From: an uncultured Clostridia bacterium
GTDB lineage: Bacteria; Bacillota; Clostridia; TANB77; CAG-508
Assembly: GCA_947624365.1 (NCBI GenBank)
Contig: CANQJY010000041.1
Coordinates: 1-9,257, forward strand
Direction of reading: 5' to 3'
DNA: 9,257 nucleotides
Shown here: piece by piece, positions 1 through 6,522 of the stretch
How the letters are laid out: every line of letters begins with the position of its first letter
Numbering within the stretch: position 1 is the first letter of the stretch
Made by a program: the position numbers and the translations under genes
The notes under the pieces: generated by a model
The model's database searches: none
What the model was told of the DNA's origin: nothing
The model's input: the letters and a program-made list of their open reading frames with translations, nothing else

Positions 1-326
1 ATTGCTCCTGGCCCTGTTACTTCAGTTGTTCCAATTAATTTATTACCTTCTTTAATTTGATTTCTTGCTTCTTCTAAATCTGTATTTTGATTTGTTGCTT
101 CTTCTATTTTTTTATCTAATTCATTATCCAATTGTTCTATTTCTTTTAGTTTGTTTTCATATCTTTCTTTATATTTTAGTACTTCTGTTCTTAAATTGTT
201 TTGATCATAATTTTGCCCAGTTGTTGTACTGTATTTATCAACTGTTTTTACTTGGATACATATGCAAACTGTTAATGCAAAACACATTATACCTAATACA
301 ATACTAATAATTTTTTTGTTTGCCAT
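1..326 (-). CDS. DUF881 family membrane protein, C-terminus outside the window
   Basis: The visible 108 residues begin at an ATG preceded by AAGGAGA with good spacing, 13 bp after the ftsQ stop, so the two genes are almost certainly cotranscribed. The protein has a short basic N-terminus (MANKK), one hydrophobic segment at about residues 6-25, and a hydrophilic, Glu/Lys/Asn-rich stretch at about 40-95 that looks like a coiled coil. It then reaches TEVTGPGA at the window edge. A single membrane anchor, a coiled coil and a V-x-GPG motif are the layout of DUF881 proteins (relatives of Bacillus YlxW/YlxX), which sit next to ftsQ in many Firmicutes division clusters. Their molecular role is not settled; a link to division or the envelope is inferred from gene position. 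The globular C-terminal part lies outside the window. The family call is fairly sure, the function is not. Confidence 0.8.
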   Translation of the reverse strand, partial: MANKKIISIVLGIMCFALTVCICIQVKTVDKYSTTTGQNYDQNNLRTEVLKYKERYENKLKEIEQLDNELDKKIEEATNQNTDLEEARNQIKEGNKLIGTTEVTGPGA

Positions 327-339
327 ACTTCTATCTCCT

Positions 340-1320
340 TTATACTTTTTGTTTGAAACGTGGTCTAAAATTATTATTTAAATCACCATTCACATAAATT
401 TCTCCTTCTATTCCCTTATTATCATTCATTATAGCTTGTACCCATAAAACTTTGTTATTTAAGTTAGTTTCGTCTCCTAAATAAATGGTTTTCTTTTCTT
501 CTTCTATATAAATATTAATCTCATTTTTGTCTGTTATATCAATACTATTAATTGTTTGTTCAATATTATTTTCCTTCCATATTGCCATTAATTGTATTAT
601 TGTTTCTAACTTTTCTAAATCTGAATTTTCTAATCTATTTCCTGGTGATATGGTCTCTTGTGAAGTTGTAACTCCTTGTATAACTGGTATATCTAATTTG
701 TTATCTGAGATTTCTAATATATAACCTTGGTTATCTATATATGCATATTCATTCATAAATTCAATATTAAAGTTTCTTTGTCTTTCTTCTATTTGTATCT
801 GTACTGTATTTGGAAATATTCTTTTTACCTCCGCATTTTGCACATATGGGTGTTCTTCTATTTTTCTTTCAATTTGTAAATCAATAAATTTAAATATATT
901 CTGATTTTTTGATAATTCTGATAAACTTATAATTGTATCTGATTGGACAATATTATTTCCTACAACTTGTATTTCTTGAATATTAAATATTGGTGATATT
1001 AATGCAAATGCTATTCCTCCTACTAATATACATATAAGGGTTGTCCATTTTATAATTCGCTTAATTCGTTTTTTCTTCTTTTGTTTAATTTTTTCTTGTT
1101 GCTGGATTTGTTTTTGAATTTCTTGTCTTTTACGTTGGTTATTTTTATTTGTCATTCCAATGACGGTTTCTGTTTCAAAATCGAATTCTTGTGCTTTACT
1201 ATCTACTTTTTTATGGTTTTCTTTAATGCGTTTTTCTCTCTCTTTTGCTTTCTTTTTTTGTTGTTTGTTTTCAGTATTTTGCTTTTTTTCTATAGGTTGA
1301 TTGTAATACAAGTTATTCAA
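340..1320 (-). CDS. ftsQ: Cell division protein FtsQ/DivIB
   Basis: FtsQ/DivIB is a bitopic membrane protein of the divisome that works with FtsL and FtsB/DivIC at the septum. I place the start at the TTG at 1320, giving 326 aa. The frame stays open to a TTG at 1335, but the GGAGGTGA between the two is a near-perfect ribosome binding site sitting 6-8 nt before the 1320 codon, so the upstream residues are probably the SD read as codons. The protein has a long, very basic and Gln-rich cytoplasmic tail (about 1-90), a transmembrane helix (about 91-110), then a POTRA-like domain (about 111-180; it begins FNIQEIQVVGN and contains HPYVQNAEVKRIFPNTVQI, the typical FtsQ pattern). The FtsQ/DivIB beta domain follows and ends in EIYVNGD. 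The gene lies downstream of the murA terminator and just upstream of the DUF881 gene, a familiar clostridial order. Confidence 0.92.
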   Translation of the reverse strand: MNNLYYNQPIEKKQNTENKQQKKKAKEREKRIKENHKKVDSKAQEFDFETETVIGMTNKNNQRKRQEIQKQIQQQEKIKQKKKKRIKRIIKWTTLICILVGGIAFALISPIFNIQEIQVVGNNIVQSDTIISLSELSKNQNIFKFIDLQIERKIEEHPYVQNAEVKRIFPNTVQIQIEERQRNFNIEFMNEYAYIDNQGYILEISDNKLDIPVIQGVTTSQETISPGNRLENSDLEKLETIIQLMAIWKENNIEQTINSIDITDKNEINIYIEEEKKTIYLGDETNLNNKVLWVQAIMNDNKGIEGEIYVNGDLNNNFRPRFKQKV

Positions 1321-1326
1321 TTTTTT

Positions 1327-1332
1327 CACCTC
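1327..1332 (-). promoter_or_regulatory. Ribosome binding site that decides the ftsQ start
   Basis: The minus strand reads GGAGGTGA followed by an A-run and then TTG at 1320. Because this SD lies inside the longer open frame (TTG at 1335), it argues for the shorter, 326-residue product. There is no comparable SD in front of the 1335 TTG. Confidence 0.75.
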
Positions 1333-1340
1333 CAACCATT

Positions 1341-1355
1341 GCGTATCTTTTACGC
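1341..1355 (-). other. Small hairpin in the ftsQ leader
   Basis: GCGTA and TACGC form a perfect 5-bp stem around a 5-nt loop, just upstream of the ftsQ SD. If transcription starts at the weak promoter nearby, this hairpin would sit close to the 5' end of the mRNA, where it could stabilise the transcript. It is small, and chance is possible. Confidence 0.4.
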
Positions 1356-1360
1356 CTTTT

Positions 1361-1371
1361 ATTTTATCATA
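1361..1371 (-). promoter_or_regulatory. Weak candidate -10 region for ftsQ
   Basis: The minus strand contains TATGATAAAAT, which can be read as -10 TATGAT or as an extended -10 (TGA-TAAAAT). No convincing -35 lies 16-18 bp upstream. The terminator after murA makes a separate ftsQ promoter likely, and this is the best candidate between the two genes. Confidence 0.3.
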
Positions 1372-1420
1372 AGTAATATGTTTTTTTCCATAGTTTTTTG
1401 TATTTTTTTTATTTTTTTAT

Positions 1421-1459
1421 AAAAATAACCTTAGATATTCTATTTTAATTATCTAAGGT
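1421..1459 (-). terminator. Rho-independent terminator after murA
   Basis: ACCTTAGATA (1428-1437) and TATCTAAGGT (1450-1459) form a perfect 10-bp stem with a 12-nt loop. On the minus strand the stem is followed by TATTTTT. It begins 9 bp after the murA stop and separates murA from ftsQ. Confidence 0.8.
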
Positions 1460-1468
1460 CTTTACTTT

Positions 1469-2725
1469 TCAAATTAAATTCGTCATTTCTATATTACCAC
1501 CTAAACTTCTTATTTTTTTATCAAAATCTTCATATCCTCTTAAGATATATTCAATATTTTCTACAATTGTTGTTCCTTTTGCAGATAGACCTGCTAATAC
1601 TAATGCTGCTCCTCCTCTTAAATCTGTCGCTTTTACTGTTGCACCATATAATTTTCTAATTCCCCTAATAATTGCACTTTTTCCTTCTACTGTTATTTTT
1701 GCTCCCATTTTATTTAATTCTTGTACATATTTATATCTATTTTCAAATATATTTTCAATGATAATTGTTGTTCCTTTTGCTGTTGTGAATGTTGTTGCCA
1801 TTATAGATTGCATATCTGTTGGAAATCCTGGATATGGCATGGTTTTAATATCAACTGCTTTTAATTTTTTTGGTGCTTGTAATTTAATAGTTTCTTTTTG
1901 CGTTTGAATCTGACATCCTGCCTCTTCTAATTTATTTATGACTGGTGTAATATAGCTTGGATTTGTTTTTTCTAACTTAATATTTCCTCCTGTAATTGCG
2001 GTTAAACAAAGAAATGTACCAGTTTCAATTCTGTCTGGCATAATGTTATAACTGATTTCCTTTAACTTTTTTACTCCTTCAATTTCTATTTTATCTGTTC
2101 CTGCTCCTTTTACTTTTGCTCCCATTTTATTTAAAAATTCTTGTAGGTCAATAATTTCTGGTTCTCTTGCTGCATTTGTAATCATTGTTTTTCCTTCTGC
2201 TAATACACTCGCTAAAATTGCATTCTCTGTAGCGCCTACACTTGGGAAATCTAAATCTATTTTGTTTCCTATAATTTTTTCTGCACTGCAAGTAATACTT
2301 CCATAGTTTTTACTAATATTTATTCCTAATTTTTCAAATGCTTTTAAATGTAAATCTATTGGTCTTGAACCAATATCACATCCTCCTGGATATGAAAATG
2401 TGGCAGTTTTATATCTGCCTATTATAGCTCCTACTATTATTACTGATGATCTCATTTTGTGCATTAATATGTCTGGTATTTCATATTTTTCTATTGTACT
2501 TGTATCTATTATTATTTTGTTTTTCTTTTTTTGTACTCTCCCTCCTAAAATCTTTATTATTTCATACATCATTTGAGTATCTTGTATGTTTGGAACATTG
2601 TATAAAATTGTAGTTCCCTCATTTAGTATACAAGCAGCTATTATAGGTAAAGCTGCATTTTTTGACCCTGAAATTTTTACTGTTCCTGATAATCTATTTC
2701 CCCCTTTAATTATGTAGCTTGACAT
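1469..2725 (-). CDS. murA: UDP-N-acetylglucosamine 1-carboxyvinyltransferase MurA
   Basis: MurA is the cytoplasmic enzyme that transfers enolpyruvate from phosphoenolpyruvate to UDP-GlcNAc, the first committed step of peptidoglycan synthesis and the target of fosfomycin. The 418-aa length is normal for the family. Visible motifs are SGSKNAALP (Lys22 and Asn23, substrate binding), SYPGGCDIGSRPIDLHL with the catalytic Cys at 116 (a Cys here predicts fosfomycin sensitivity at the target level), PYPGFPTDMQ with Asp304, DLRGGAALVLAGL (368-380), and the C-terminal Arg396. The start is the ATG at 2725, behind a strong AAGGAGGAG. The gene lies between the rdgB terminator and its own terminator, so it is probably a single-gene transcript. 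Many Firmicutes carry two MurA paralogues (MurA and MurZ); one window cannot tell which this is, though the neighbouring ftsQ suggests the division-cluster copy. Confidence 0.97.
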   Translation of the reverse strand: MSSYIIKGGNRLSGTVKISGSKNAALPIIAACILNEGTTILYNVPNIQDTQMMYEIIKILGGRVQKKKNKIIIDTSTIEKYEIPDILMHKMRSSVIIVGAIIGRYKTATFSYPGGCDIGSRPIDLHLKAFEKLGINISKNYGSITCSAEKIIGNKIDLDFPSVGATENAILASVLAEGKTMITNAAREPEIIDLQEFLNKMGAKVKGAGTDKIEIEGVKKLKEISYNIMPDRIETGTFLCLTAITGGNIKLEKTNPSYITPVINKLEEAGCQIQTQKETIKLQAPKKLKAVDIKTMPYPGFPTDMQSIMATTFTTAKGTTIIIENIFENRYKYVQELNKMGAKITVEGKSAIIRGIRKLYGATVKATDLRGGAALVLAGLSAKGTTIVENIEYILRGYEDFDKKIRSLGGNIEMTNLI

Positions 2726-2736
2726 GCTTTCTCCTC

Positions 2737-2780
2737 CTTTTTACGTTTTGTTATATATTATGTTTTCTTTACGTAAAAAG
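2737..2780. repeat. 10-bp perfect inverted repeat around the murA -10 region
   Basis: CTTTTTACGT (2737-2746) is the exact reverse complement of ACGTAAAAAG (2771-2780), separated by 24 bp. One arm abuts the murA SD and the other overlaps the -35/spacer of the candidate promoter. It could be an operator, or a hairpin formed only in transcripts that read through from rdgB. No function is established. Confidence 0.5.
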
Positions 2781-2784
2781 TGAA
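2757..2784 (-). promoter_or_regulatory. Candidate murA promoter
   Basis: On the minus strand a -35 TTCACT (2779-2784, 4 of 6 consensus) is followed after 16 bp by a -10 CATAAT (2757-2762, 5 of 6). It lies between the rdgB terminator and the murA SD, where a promoter is needed. The predicted leader is about 25 nt. Confidence 0.45.
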
Positions 2785-2824
2785 AAAAGGAAGAGAGCCT
2801 CTAAAATTTTAGAGTTCCCTCTTC
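2783..2824 (-). terminator. Rho-independent terminator overlapping the rdgB 3' end
   Basis: On the minus strand an outer 6-bp stem (GAAGAG/CTCTTC, 2819-2824 with 2790-2795) and an inner self-complementary CTCTAAAATTTTAGAG (2799-2814) are separated by a small internal loop and followed by CCTTTTTT. The last codons and the stop of rdgB form the 5' half of the structure. It closes the purA-rdgB unit before murA. Confidence 0.8.
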
Positions 2825-3388
2825 TAGTTTTATTTTTATACTTTCTATCGCTTTTCTTCTACTACTAATTTGATTTTTTTCATATGATGAAATTTCTGCA
2901 AGTGTTCTTCCATCTTCTAATTCAAATATTTCATCAAATCCAAATCCATTTTTTCCTCTTGGTTTTGTTGCAATATATCCTTCCGTTATACCTATACTAG
3001 AAATTGCTTGTTCTCCTTTTGCTATACTAATTGAGGTAATAAATTTTACTTTTCTCTTTTCTTTTGGCAACCCATTTAATTTCTTTAAAATTTCCTTATT
3101 TCTTTCTTGGTCTGTACCAGAATACCATCTTTTTGTTTTCACACCTGGAAATCCATTTAAATATTCTATTTCAATCCCAGAATCATCTGCAATACATAAT
3201 TTTCCTTGCAATATTTTTGACATTTCCTTTGCCTTTTTTATTGCATTTTTTTCGAAAGTATCCTGATCTTCTTCTATTTCTATTTTTATTCCTAATTCTG
3301 CTAAGGAAATAATTTTATAATCTGATAAAATTTCTTGTACTTCTTTTATTTTTCCTTGATTATTAGAGGCTATTACTATTTCTAACAT
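2801..3388 (-). CDS. rdgB: XTP/dITP diphosphatase (RdgB/HAM1 family)
   Basis: RdgB hydrolyses non-canonical purine triphosphates (XTP, dITP, ITP) to monophosphates and keeps deaminated bases out of nucleic acids. I choose the ATG at 3388 (195 aa; MLEIVIASNNQGKIKE matches the family N-terminus). The frame extends to a TTG at 3400, but that would add HDC-type residues not typical of the family. The start overlaps the purA stop by 7 bp, so translation is probably coupled; the only SD-like sequence, GGAAGGG, is about 13 nt upstream. Motifs are SNNQGK (8-13), ADDSGIEIEYLNGFPGV with the catalytic Asp pair at 68-69, and GKNGFGFDEIF (145-155). The usual SHR motif near the C-terminus reads SSR here (175-177), so the His expected to help hold the base is a Ser. 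Pairing with purA fits purine nucleotide metabolism and quality control. Confidence 0.93.
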   Translation of the reverse strand: MLEIVIASNNQGKIKEVQEILSDYKIISLAELGIKIEIEEDQDTFEKNAIKKAKEMSKILQGKLCIADDSGIEIEYLNGFPGVKTKRWYSGTDQERNKEILKKLNGLPKEKRKVKFITSISIAKGEQAISSIGITEGYIATKPRGKNGFGFDEIFELEDGRTLAEISSYEKNQISSRRKAIESIKIKLEEGTLKF

Positions 3389-4647
3389 ACAATCATGCAA
3401 TCCCTTCCTGCTCCTGTACCTATGAATTTAATTGGTACTTTAACAACTTCTTCAATTCTGTTTAAATATTTCTTTGCATTTTCTGGCAAATCTTCTCTAT
3501 TTTTGATGTGACTAATGTCTCCAAAATTTCCTTCAAATTCTTCGTATATTGGTTCACATTTTGCTATTTCTTCTATGTCTGTTGAATATTGCATAGTAAC
3601 TTTTCCGTCTTTTTTATACCCTACACATAGTTTAATTTTATCTAATTTTCCTATAGTATCAACATGGTTTATTGCTAATCCTGTTAAACCATTTATCATA
3701 ACTGCATATCTCAAAGCAACCAAATCTAGCCATCCACATCTACGAGGTCTTTTTGTTGTTGTTCCATATTCATATCCTAATTCTCTAATTTGATCTCCTA
3801 TTTCATTATCTTGTTCTGTAATATATGGTCCTTCGCCAACCTTTGAAGAATATGCTTTTAAAACTCCATAAACTTCTCCTATATATTTTGCGCCAATTCC
3901 TGTTCCAGTACAAACTCCTCCAACTGTAGGGCTTGATGAAGTTACAAATGGATAGCTTCCAAAGTCAATATCCAATAATGTAGCTTGTGCACCTTCACAT
4001 AGAATTTTTTTATCTTGCTCTATTGCTTCATGTAATAGAGCAACTGTATCCACTACATATTCTTTTAGGATATCAGCATAAGCATTATATTCTTCAAGCA
4101 TTTTATCTGCATCAAATGTTTCATATCCATATGTTTTAAATATATTATTTTTTACTTCTATATTTCTACGTAATTGTTCTTCATAGCGTTTATTTACAAA
4201 GTCTCCCATTCTAATGCCACATCTCTCATATTTATCACAATAAGTTGGTCCAATTCCCCTATTTGTTGTTCCAATTTTTTGATTTCCTCTTAAACCTTCT
4301 TGTAATTTATCCATTTGGACATGATATGGAAAGATTACATGTGCCTTATCACTAATTCGTAAATTTTTTGCATCATATCCATTATCCTTTAATTGTTTTA
4401 TTTCTTCTAATAATACTTTTGGATCTACAACAACTCCATTTCCAATTACAGCAATAGTATTTTTATTTAGAATTCCTGATGGAACTAAATGAAAGGCAAA
4501 TTTTTTTCCATTAATTTCAATAGAATGTCCTGCATTATTTCCTCCTGAAAATCTTACAGCAAAATCAGCTGTCTGTGATAAATAGTCAATTATTTTTCCT
4601 TTTCCCTCGTCTCCGTAGAAACTTCCTAGTACAACATCAGCTTTCAT
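3382..4647 (-). CDS. purA: Adenylosuccinate synthetase PurA (divergent)
   Basis: PurA makes adenylosuccinate from IMP, aspartate and GTP, the branch-point step towards AMP. At 421 aa the length is normal, and the start ATG has AAGGAGAG in front. Conserved features are GDEGKGK (12-18, with the catalytic Asp13), GGNNAGHS (with His41), IGNGVVVDP, GTTNRGIGPTYCDKY, CEGAQATLLDIDFG, YPFVTSSSPTVGG and PRRCGW. Keeping Asp13 argues for the host enzyme rather than phage PurZ, where this residue is replaced. Several motifs differ from the usual bacterial form: SFYGDEGKG instead of QWGDEGKG, TTTKRPRRCGW instead of TTGRPRRCGW, and NHVDTIG (327-333) where TKLDVL, part of the guanine-binding site, is expected. 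It could be a distinct sub-branch of the family. It is transcribed from a consensus promoter and precedes rdgB. Confidence 0.93.
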   Translation of the reverse strand: MKADVVLGSFYGDEGKGKIIDYLSQTADFAVRFSGGNNAGHSIEINGKKFAFHLVPSGILNKNTIAVIGNGVVVDPKVLLEEIKQLKDNGYDAKNLRISDKAHVIFPYHVQMDKLQEGLRGNQKIGTTNRGIGPTYCDKYERCGIRMGDFVNKRYEEQLRRNIEVKNNIFKTYGYETFDADKMLEEYNAYADILKEYVVDTVALLHEAIEQDKKILCEGAQATLLDIDFGSYPFVTSSSPTVGGVCTGTGIGAKYIGEVYGVLKAYSSKVGEGPYITEQDNEIGDQIRELGYEYGTTTKRPRRCGWLDLVALRYAVMINGLTGLAINHVDTIGKLDKIKLCVGYKKDGKVTMQYSTDIEEIAKCEPIYEEFEGNFGDISHIKNREDLPENAKKYLNRIEEVVKVPIKFIGTGAGRDCMIVC

Positions 4648-4670
4648 ATCTATCTCTCCTTATTAATAAA

Positions 4671-4693
4671 ATTTGCATTCTTGCATTTGCATT
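4671..4693. repeat. 9-bp direct repeat at the purA transcription start
   Basis: ATTTGCATT occurs at 4671-4679 and again at 4685-4693, with TTGCATT halves between them. The pair covers the edge of the purA -10 box and the likely start site. It does not resemble the Bacillus PurR box. Its role, if any, is unknown. Confidence 0.4.
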
Positions 4694-4719
4694 ATATTCG
4701 TATATTTAATGTTTGTCAA
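4691..4719 (-). promoter_or_regulatory. purA promoter with perfect consensus boxes
   Basis: The minus strand reads TTGACA (4714-4719), a 17-bp spacer, then TATAAT (4691-4696), an exact sigma-A/sigma-70 consensus. The -35 lies inside the last codons of the upstream 70-aa gene. The predicted leader is about 35-40 nt, too short for a riboswitch. Confidence 0.88.
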
Positions 4720-4918
4720 TATGTATATTTTGCGGTATAATAATATTTTTTATTTGTTTTTGTGGCTTTATCAGATATTTCTCAATTTTTTTCTTTATAC
4801 TGATTTCTTCTTTAAAAAATATGGTATTCCATATTCTTTGTACTTTAGAAAATAATGTATCTTTTCTAATAATCAGCCCTGTTTCAATTATCTTATTAGT
4901 TTGTATTGAAGAAATCAT
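4706..4918 (-). CDS. Small basic hypothetical protein (70 aa)
   Basis: I do not recognise this protein. The sequence is 70 aa, rich in Lys and Ile, with no obvious signal peptide or membrane helix. The middle (KVQRIWNTIFFKEE, then a Lys-rich run to about residue 48) could form an amphipathic helix. I treat it as real because it has a full set of expression signals: a TATAAT promoter with extended -10, a GAAGGTG SD spaced about 8 nt from the ATG, and a short leader. Two plus-strand open frames overlap it but have no such signals. Its stop lies within the purA promoter region and no terminator separates them, so some transcripts may continue into purA. Whether it is linked to purA in function is unknown. 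Confidence 0.6.
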   Translation of the reverse strand: MISSIQTNKIIETGLIIRKDTLFSKVQRIWNTIFFKEEISIKKKIEKYLIKPQKQIKNIIIPQNIHIDKH

Positions 4919-4946
4919 CTTATTTCACCTTCTCTAATTCTTTTTC

Positions 4947-4975
4947 ATTATATCAATTGAATTTAATTTATTCAA
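4947..4975 (-). promoter_or_regulatory. Promoter of the 70-aa small gene
   Basis: On the minus strand TTGAAT (4970-4975, 4 of 6) is followed after 17 bp by TATAAT (4947-4952), preceded by TGA, which makes it an extended -10. The SD and ATG follow within about 35 bp. It stands back to back with the asnS promoter. Confidence 0.75.
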
Positions 4976-4984
4976 CACATCTTC

Positions 4985-5013
4985 TTGCATTTCGTTCAAA
5001 AATACAGTATAAT
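4985..5013 (+). promoter_or_regulatory. asnS promoter
   Basis: TTGCAT (4985-4990) is followed by a 17-bp spacer and a perfect TATAAT (5008-5013). The leader to the ATG at 5038 is under 25 nt, so there is no room for a T-box element. Confidence 0.7.
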
Positions 5014-5037
5014 TTGTACATGTATAAGGAGGTCGTT

Positions 5038-6429
5038 ATGGACAAGTTATTTGTAAAAAATATATATCAAAATTTTAAGCAATATGAAAATAAAAAAATA
5101 ACTTTAGAGGCTTGGGTGAAAACGGTTAGAGTTTCTAAGAATTTTGGATTTATTGAAGTAAATGATGGTACTTATTTTAAAAATATTCAAGTTGTTTTTG
5201 ATGAAAGTTTAATTAATTTTAATGAAATTGCAAAATTGACAATTAGTTCTTCAATTCAAGTAACAGGAACTGTTGTTGTAACAGAAAATGCTAAACAACC
5301 TTTTGAGATTCATGCAAATAAAATATCTATTTATAATTTAAGTGACAATCAGTATCCTCTTCAAAAGAAGCGCCATACTTTTGAATATTTACGTACAATC
5401 GCACATCTTCGTCCAAGAGCAAATACTTTTAATGCCGTGTTCCGTGTAAGAAGTGTTTTAGCTTATGCTATTCATAAATATTTTCAAGAAAAGGGTTTTG
5501 TATATGTTCATACTCCTATTTTAACATCTAGTGATGCTGAAGGTGCTGGAGAAATGTTTAATGTTAATTCTTTTGATTTATCAAATATTCCGAAAACGGA
5601 TAATAATGATGTTGATTTCTCAAAAGACTTTTTTGGAAAGCCTTCCCATTTAACAGTTAGTGGTCAATTAAATGCTGAAACTTATGCAATGGCTTTTCGT
5701 AATGTTTATACTTTTGGTCCTACTTTCCGTGCAGAAGATTCTAATACTGTAAAACATGCTGCAGAATTTTGGATGGTAGAACCTGAAATTTGTTTTGCTG
5801 ATTTAAATGATGATATGGATATGGCTGAAGATATGATTAAATATATTTTTTCTTATGTTTTAGAGCAATGTCCTGAAGAAATGGAATTTTTTAATAATTT
5901 TATTGATACAGGATTATTAGAAAGATTAAACAATGTAATCAATTCTGATTTTGGTAGAATTACGTATACAGATGCTGTAAAAGAATTGGAAAAAGCAAAT
6001 GATAAATTTGAATATAAAGTTTCTTGGGGTGTTGACTTGCAAACAGAGCATGAACGTTATTTGTGTGAACAGATATTTAAAAAGCCTGTATTTGTGACAG
6101 ATTATCCTAAAGATATTAAAGCATTTTATATGAAACAAAATCCAGATGGTAAAACAGTTGCAGCAGCTGATTTATTAGCTCCTGGTATTGGAGAAATTAT
6201 CGGTGGCAGTCAAAGGGAAGAAGATTATGATAAACTTATATCACGCATGAAAGAATTGAATATGCCAATTTCTGAATATGATTGGTATTTAGATTTAAGA
6301 AAATATGGTAGTTGTAATCATGCTGGTTTTGGTTTAGGATTTGAAAGAGCTATTATGTATTTAACTGGTATGCAAAATATCCGTGATGTAATTCCTTTCC
6401 CTAGGACTCCTAAAAATTGTGAATTTTAA
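5038..6429 (+). CDS. asnS: Asparaginyl-tRNA synthetase
   Basis: This class IIb aminoacyl-tRNA synthetase charges tRNA-Asn with asparagine in the cytoplasm. The start is the ATG at 5038, with AAGGAGGT 5-12 nt upstream, giving 463 aa, the usual length; the frame is open further upstream to 4906, but that stretch contains the promoter. The N-terminal OB-fold anticodon-binding domain is at about residues 1-110 (ITLEAWVKTVRVSKNFGFIEVNDGT). The catalytic domain shows motif 1 around HTPILTSSDAEGAGEMF (158-174), motif 2 FRAEDSNTVKHAAEFWMVEPE (230-250) and motif 3 GLGFERAIMYLTGMQNIRD (432-450). The C-terminus, VIPFPRTPKNCEF, matches the family, as does KDIKAFYMK (358-366). It is monocistronic, with its own promoter and terminator hairpin. 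A dedicated AsnRS means this organism need not rely only on the Asp-tRNA-Asn amidation route. Confidence 0.97.
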   Translation: MDKLFVKNIYQNFKQYENKKITLEAWVKTVRVSKNFGFIEVNDGTYFKNIQVVFDESLINFNEIAKLTISSSIQVTGTVVVTENAKQPFEIHANKISIYNLSDNQYPLQKKRHTFEYLRTIAHLRPRANTFNAVFRVRSVLAYAIHKYFQEKGFVYVHTPILTSSDAEGAGEMFNVNSFDLSNIPKTDNNDVDFSKDFFGKPSHLTVSGQLNAETYAMAFRNVYTFGPTFRAEDSNTVKHAAEFWMVEPEICFADLNDDMDMAEDMIKYIFSYVLEQCPEEMEFFNNFIDTGLLERLNNVINSDFGRITYTDAVKELEKANDKFEYKVSWGVDLQTEHERYLCEQIFKKPVFVTDYPKDIKAFYMKQNPDGKTVAAADLLAPGIGEIIGGSQREEDYDKLISRMKELNMPISEYDWYLDLRKYGSCNHAGFGLGFERAIMYLTGMQNIRDVIPFPRTPKNCEF

Positions 6430-6437
6430 TTAATATT

Positions 6438-6469
6438 AAATAGAGAATAGTTTGTACTATTCTCTATTT
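6438..6469. terminator. Hairpin terminator after asnS, possibly bidirectional
   Basis: A perfect 14-bp inverted repeat (AAATAGAGAATAGT, 6438-6451; partner 6456-6469) has a 4-nt loop and begins 8 bp after the asnS stop. The 3' arm ends in ATTTATAT rather than a long T-run, so it is a moderate terminator. It also lies downstream of the converging tiny ORF. Confidence 0.7.
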
Positions 6470-6522
6470 ATATACTTAAAACATAAAATTACTTTTTCTT
6501 ATTTTTAAAGATATTATCCGGA

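Noticed and set aside
65..1422. Plus-strand ORFs at 65-307, 527-724 and 1081-1422 resembling membrane proteins
   Set aside because: They are antisense to DUF881 and ftsQ; hydrophobicity comes from reading A-rich codons in reverse.
3382..4647. Phage PurZ (2-aminoadenine pathway) instead of PurA
   Set aside because: GDEGKGK keeps the catalytic Asp that PurZ lacks, and the gene sits in a host housekeeping cluster with rdgB.
4713..4937. 74-aa plus-strand ORF, very hydrophobic
   Set aside because: No SD or promoter is visible, and it is antisense to the 70-aa minus-strand ORF that has both. Its Phe/Ile-rich make-up is typical of the reverse of Lys/Asn/Glu-rich coding sequence.
4906..5037. N-terminal extension of asnS in the open frame from 4906
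   Set aside because: It contains the asnS promoter and lacks an SD at its start; the ATG at 5038 has AAGGAGGT and gives the normal family length and N-terminus.
5014..5037. T-box or other leader riboswitch for asnS
   Set aside because: The leader from the predicted start to the ATG is under 25 nt.
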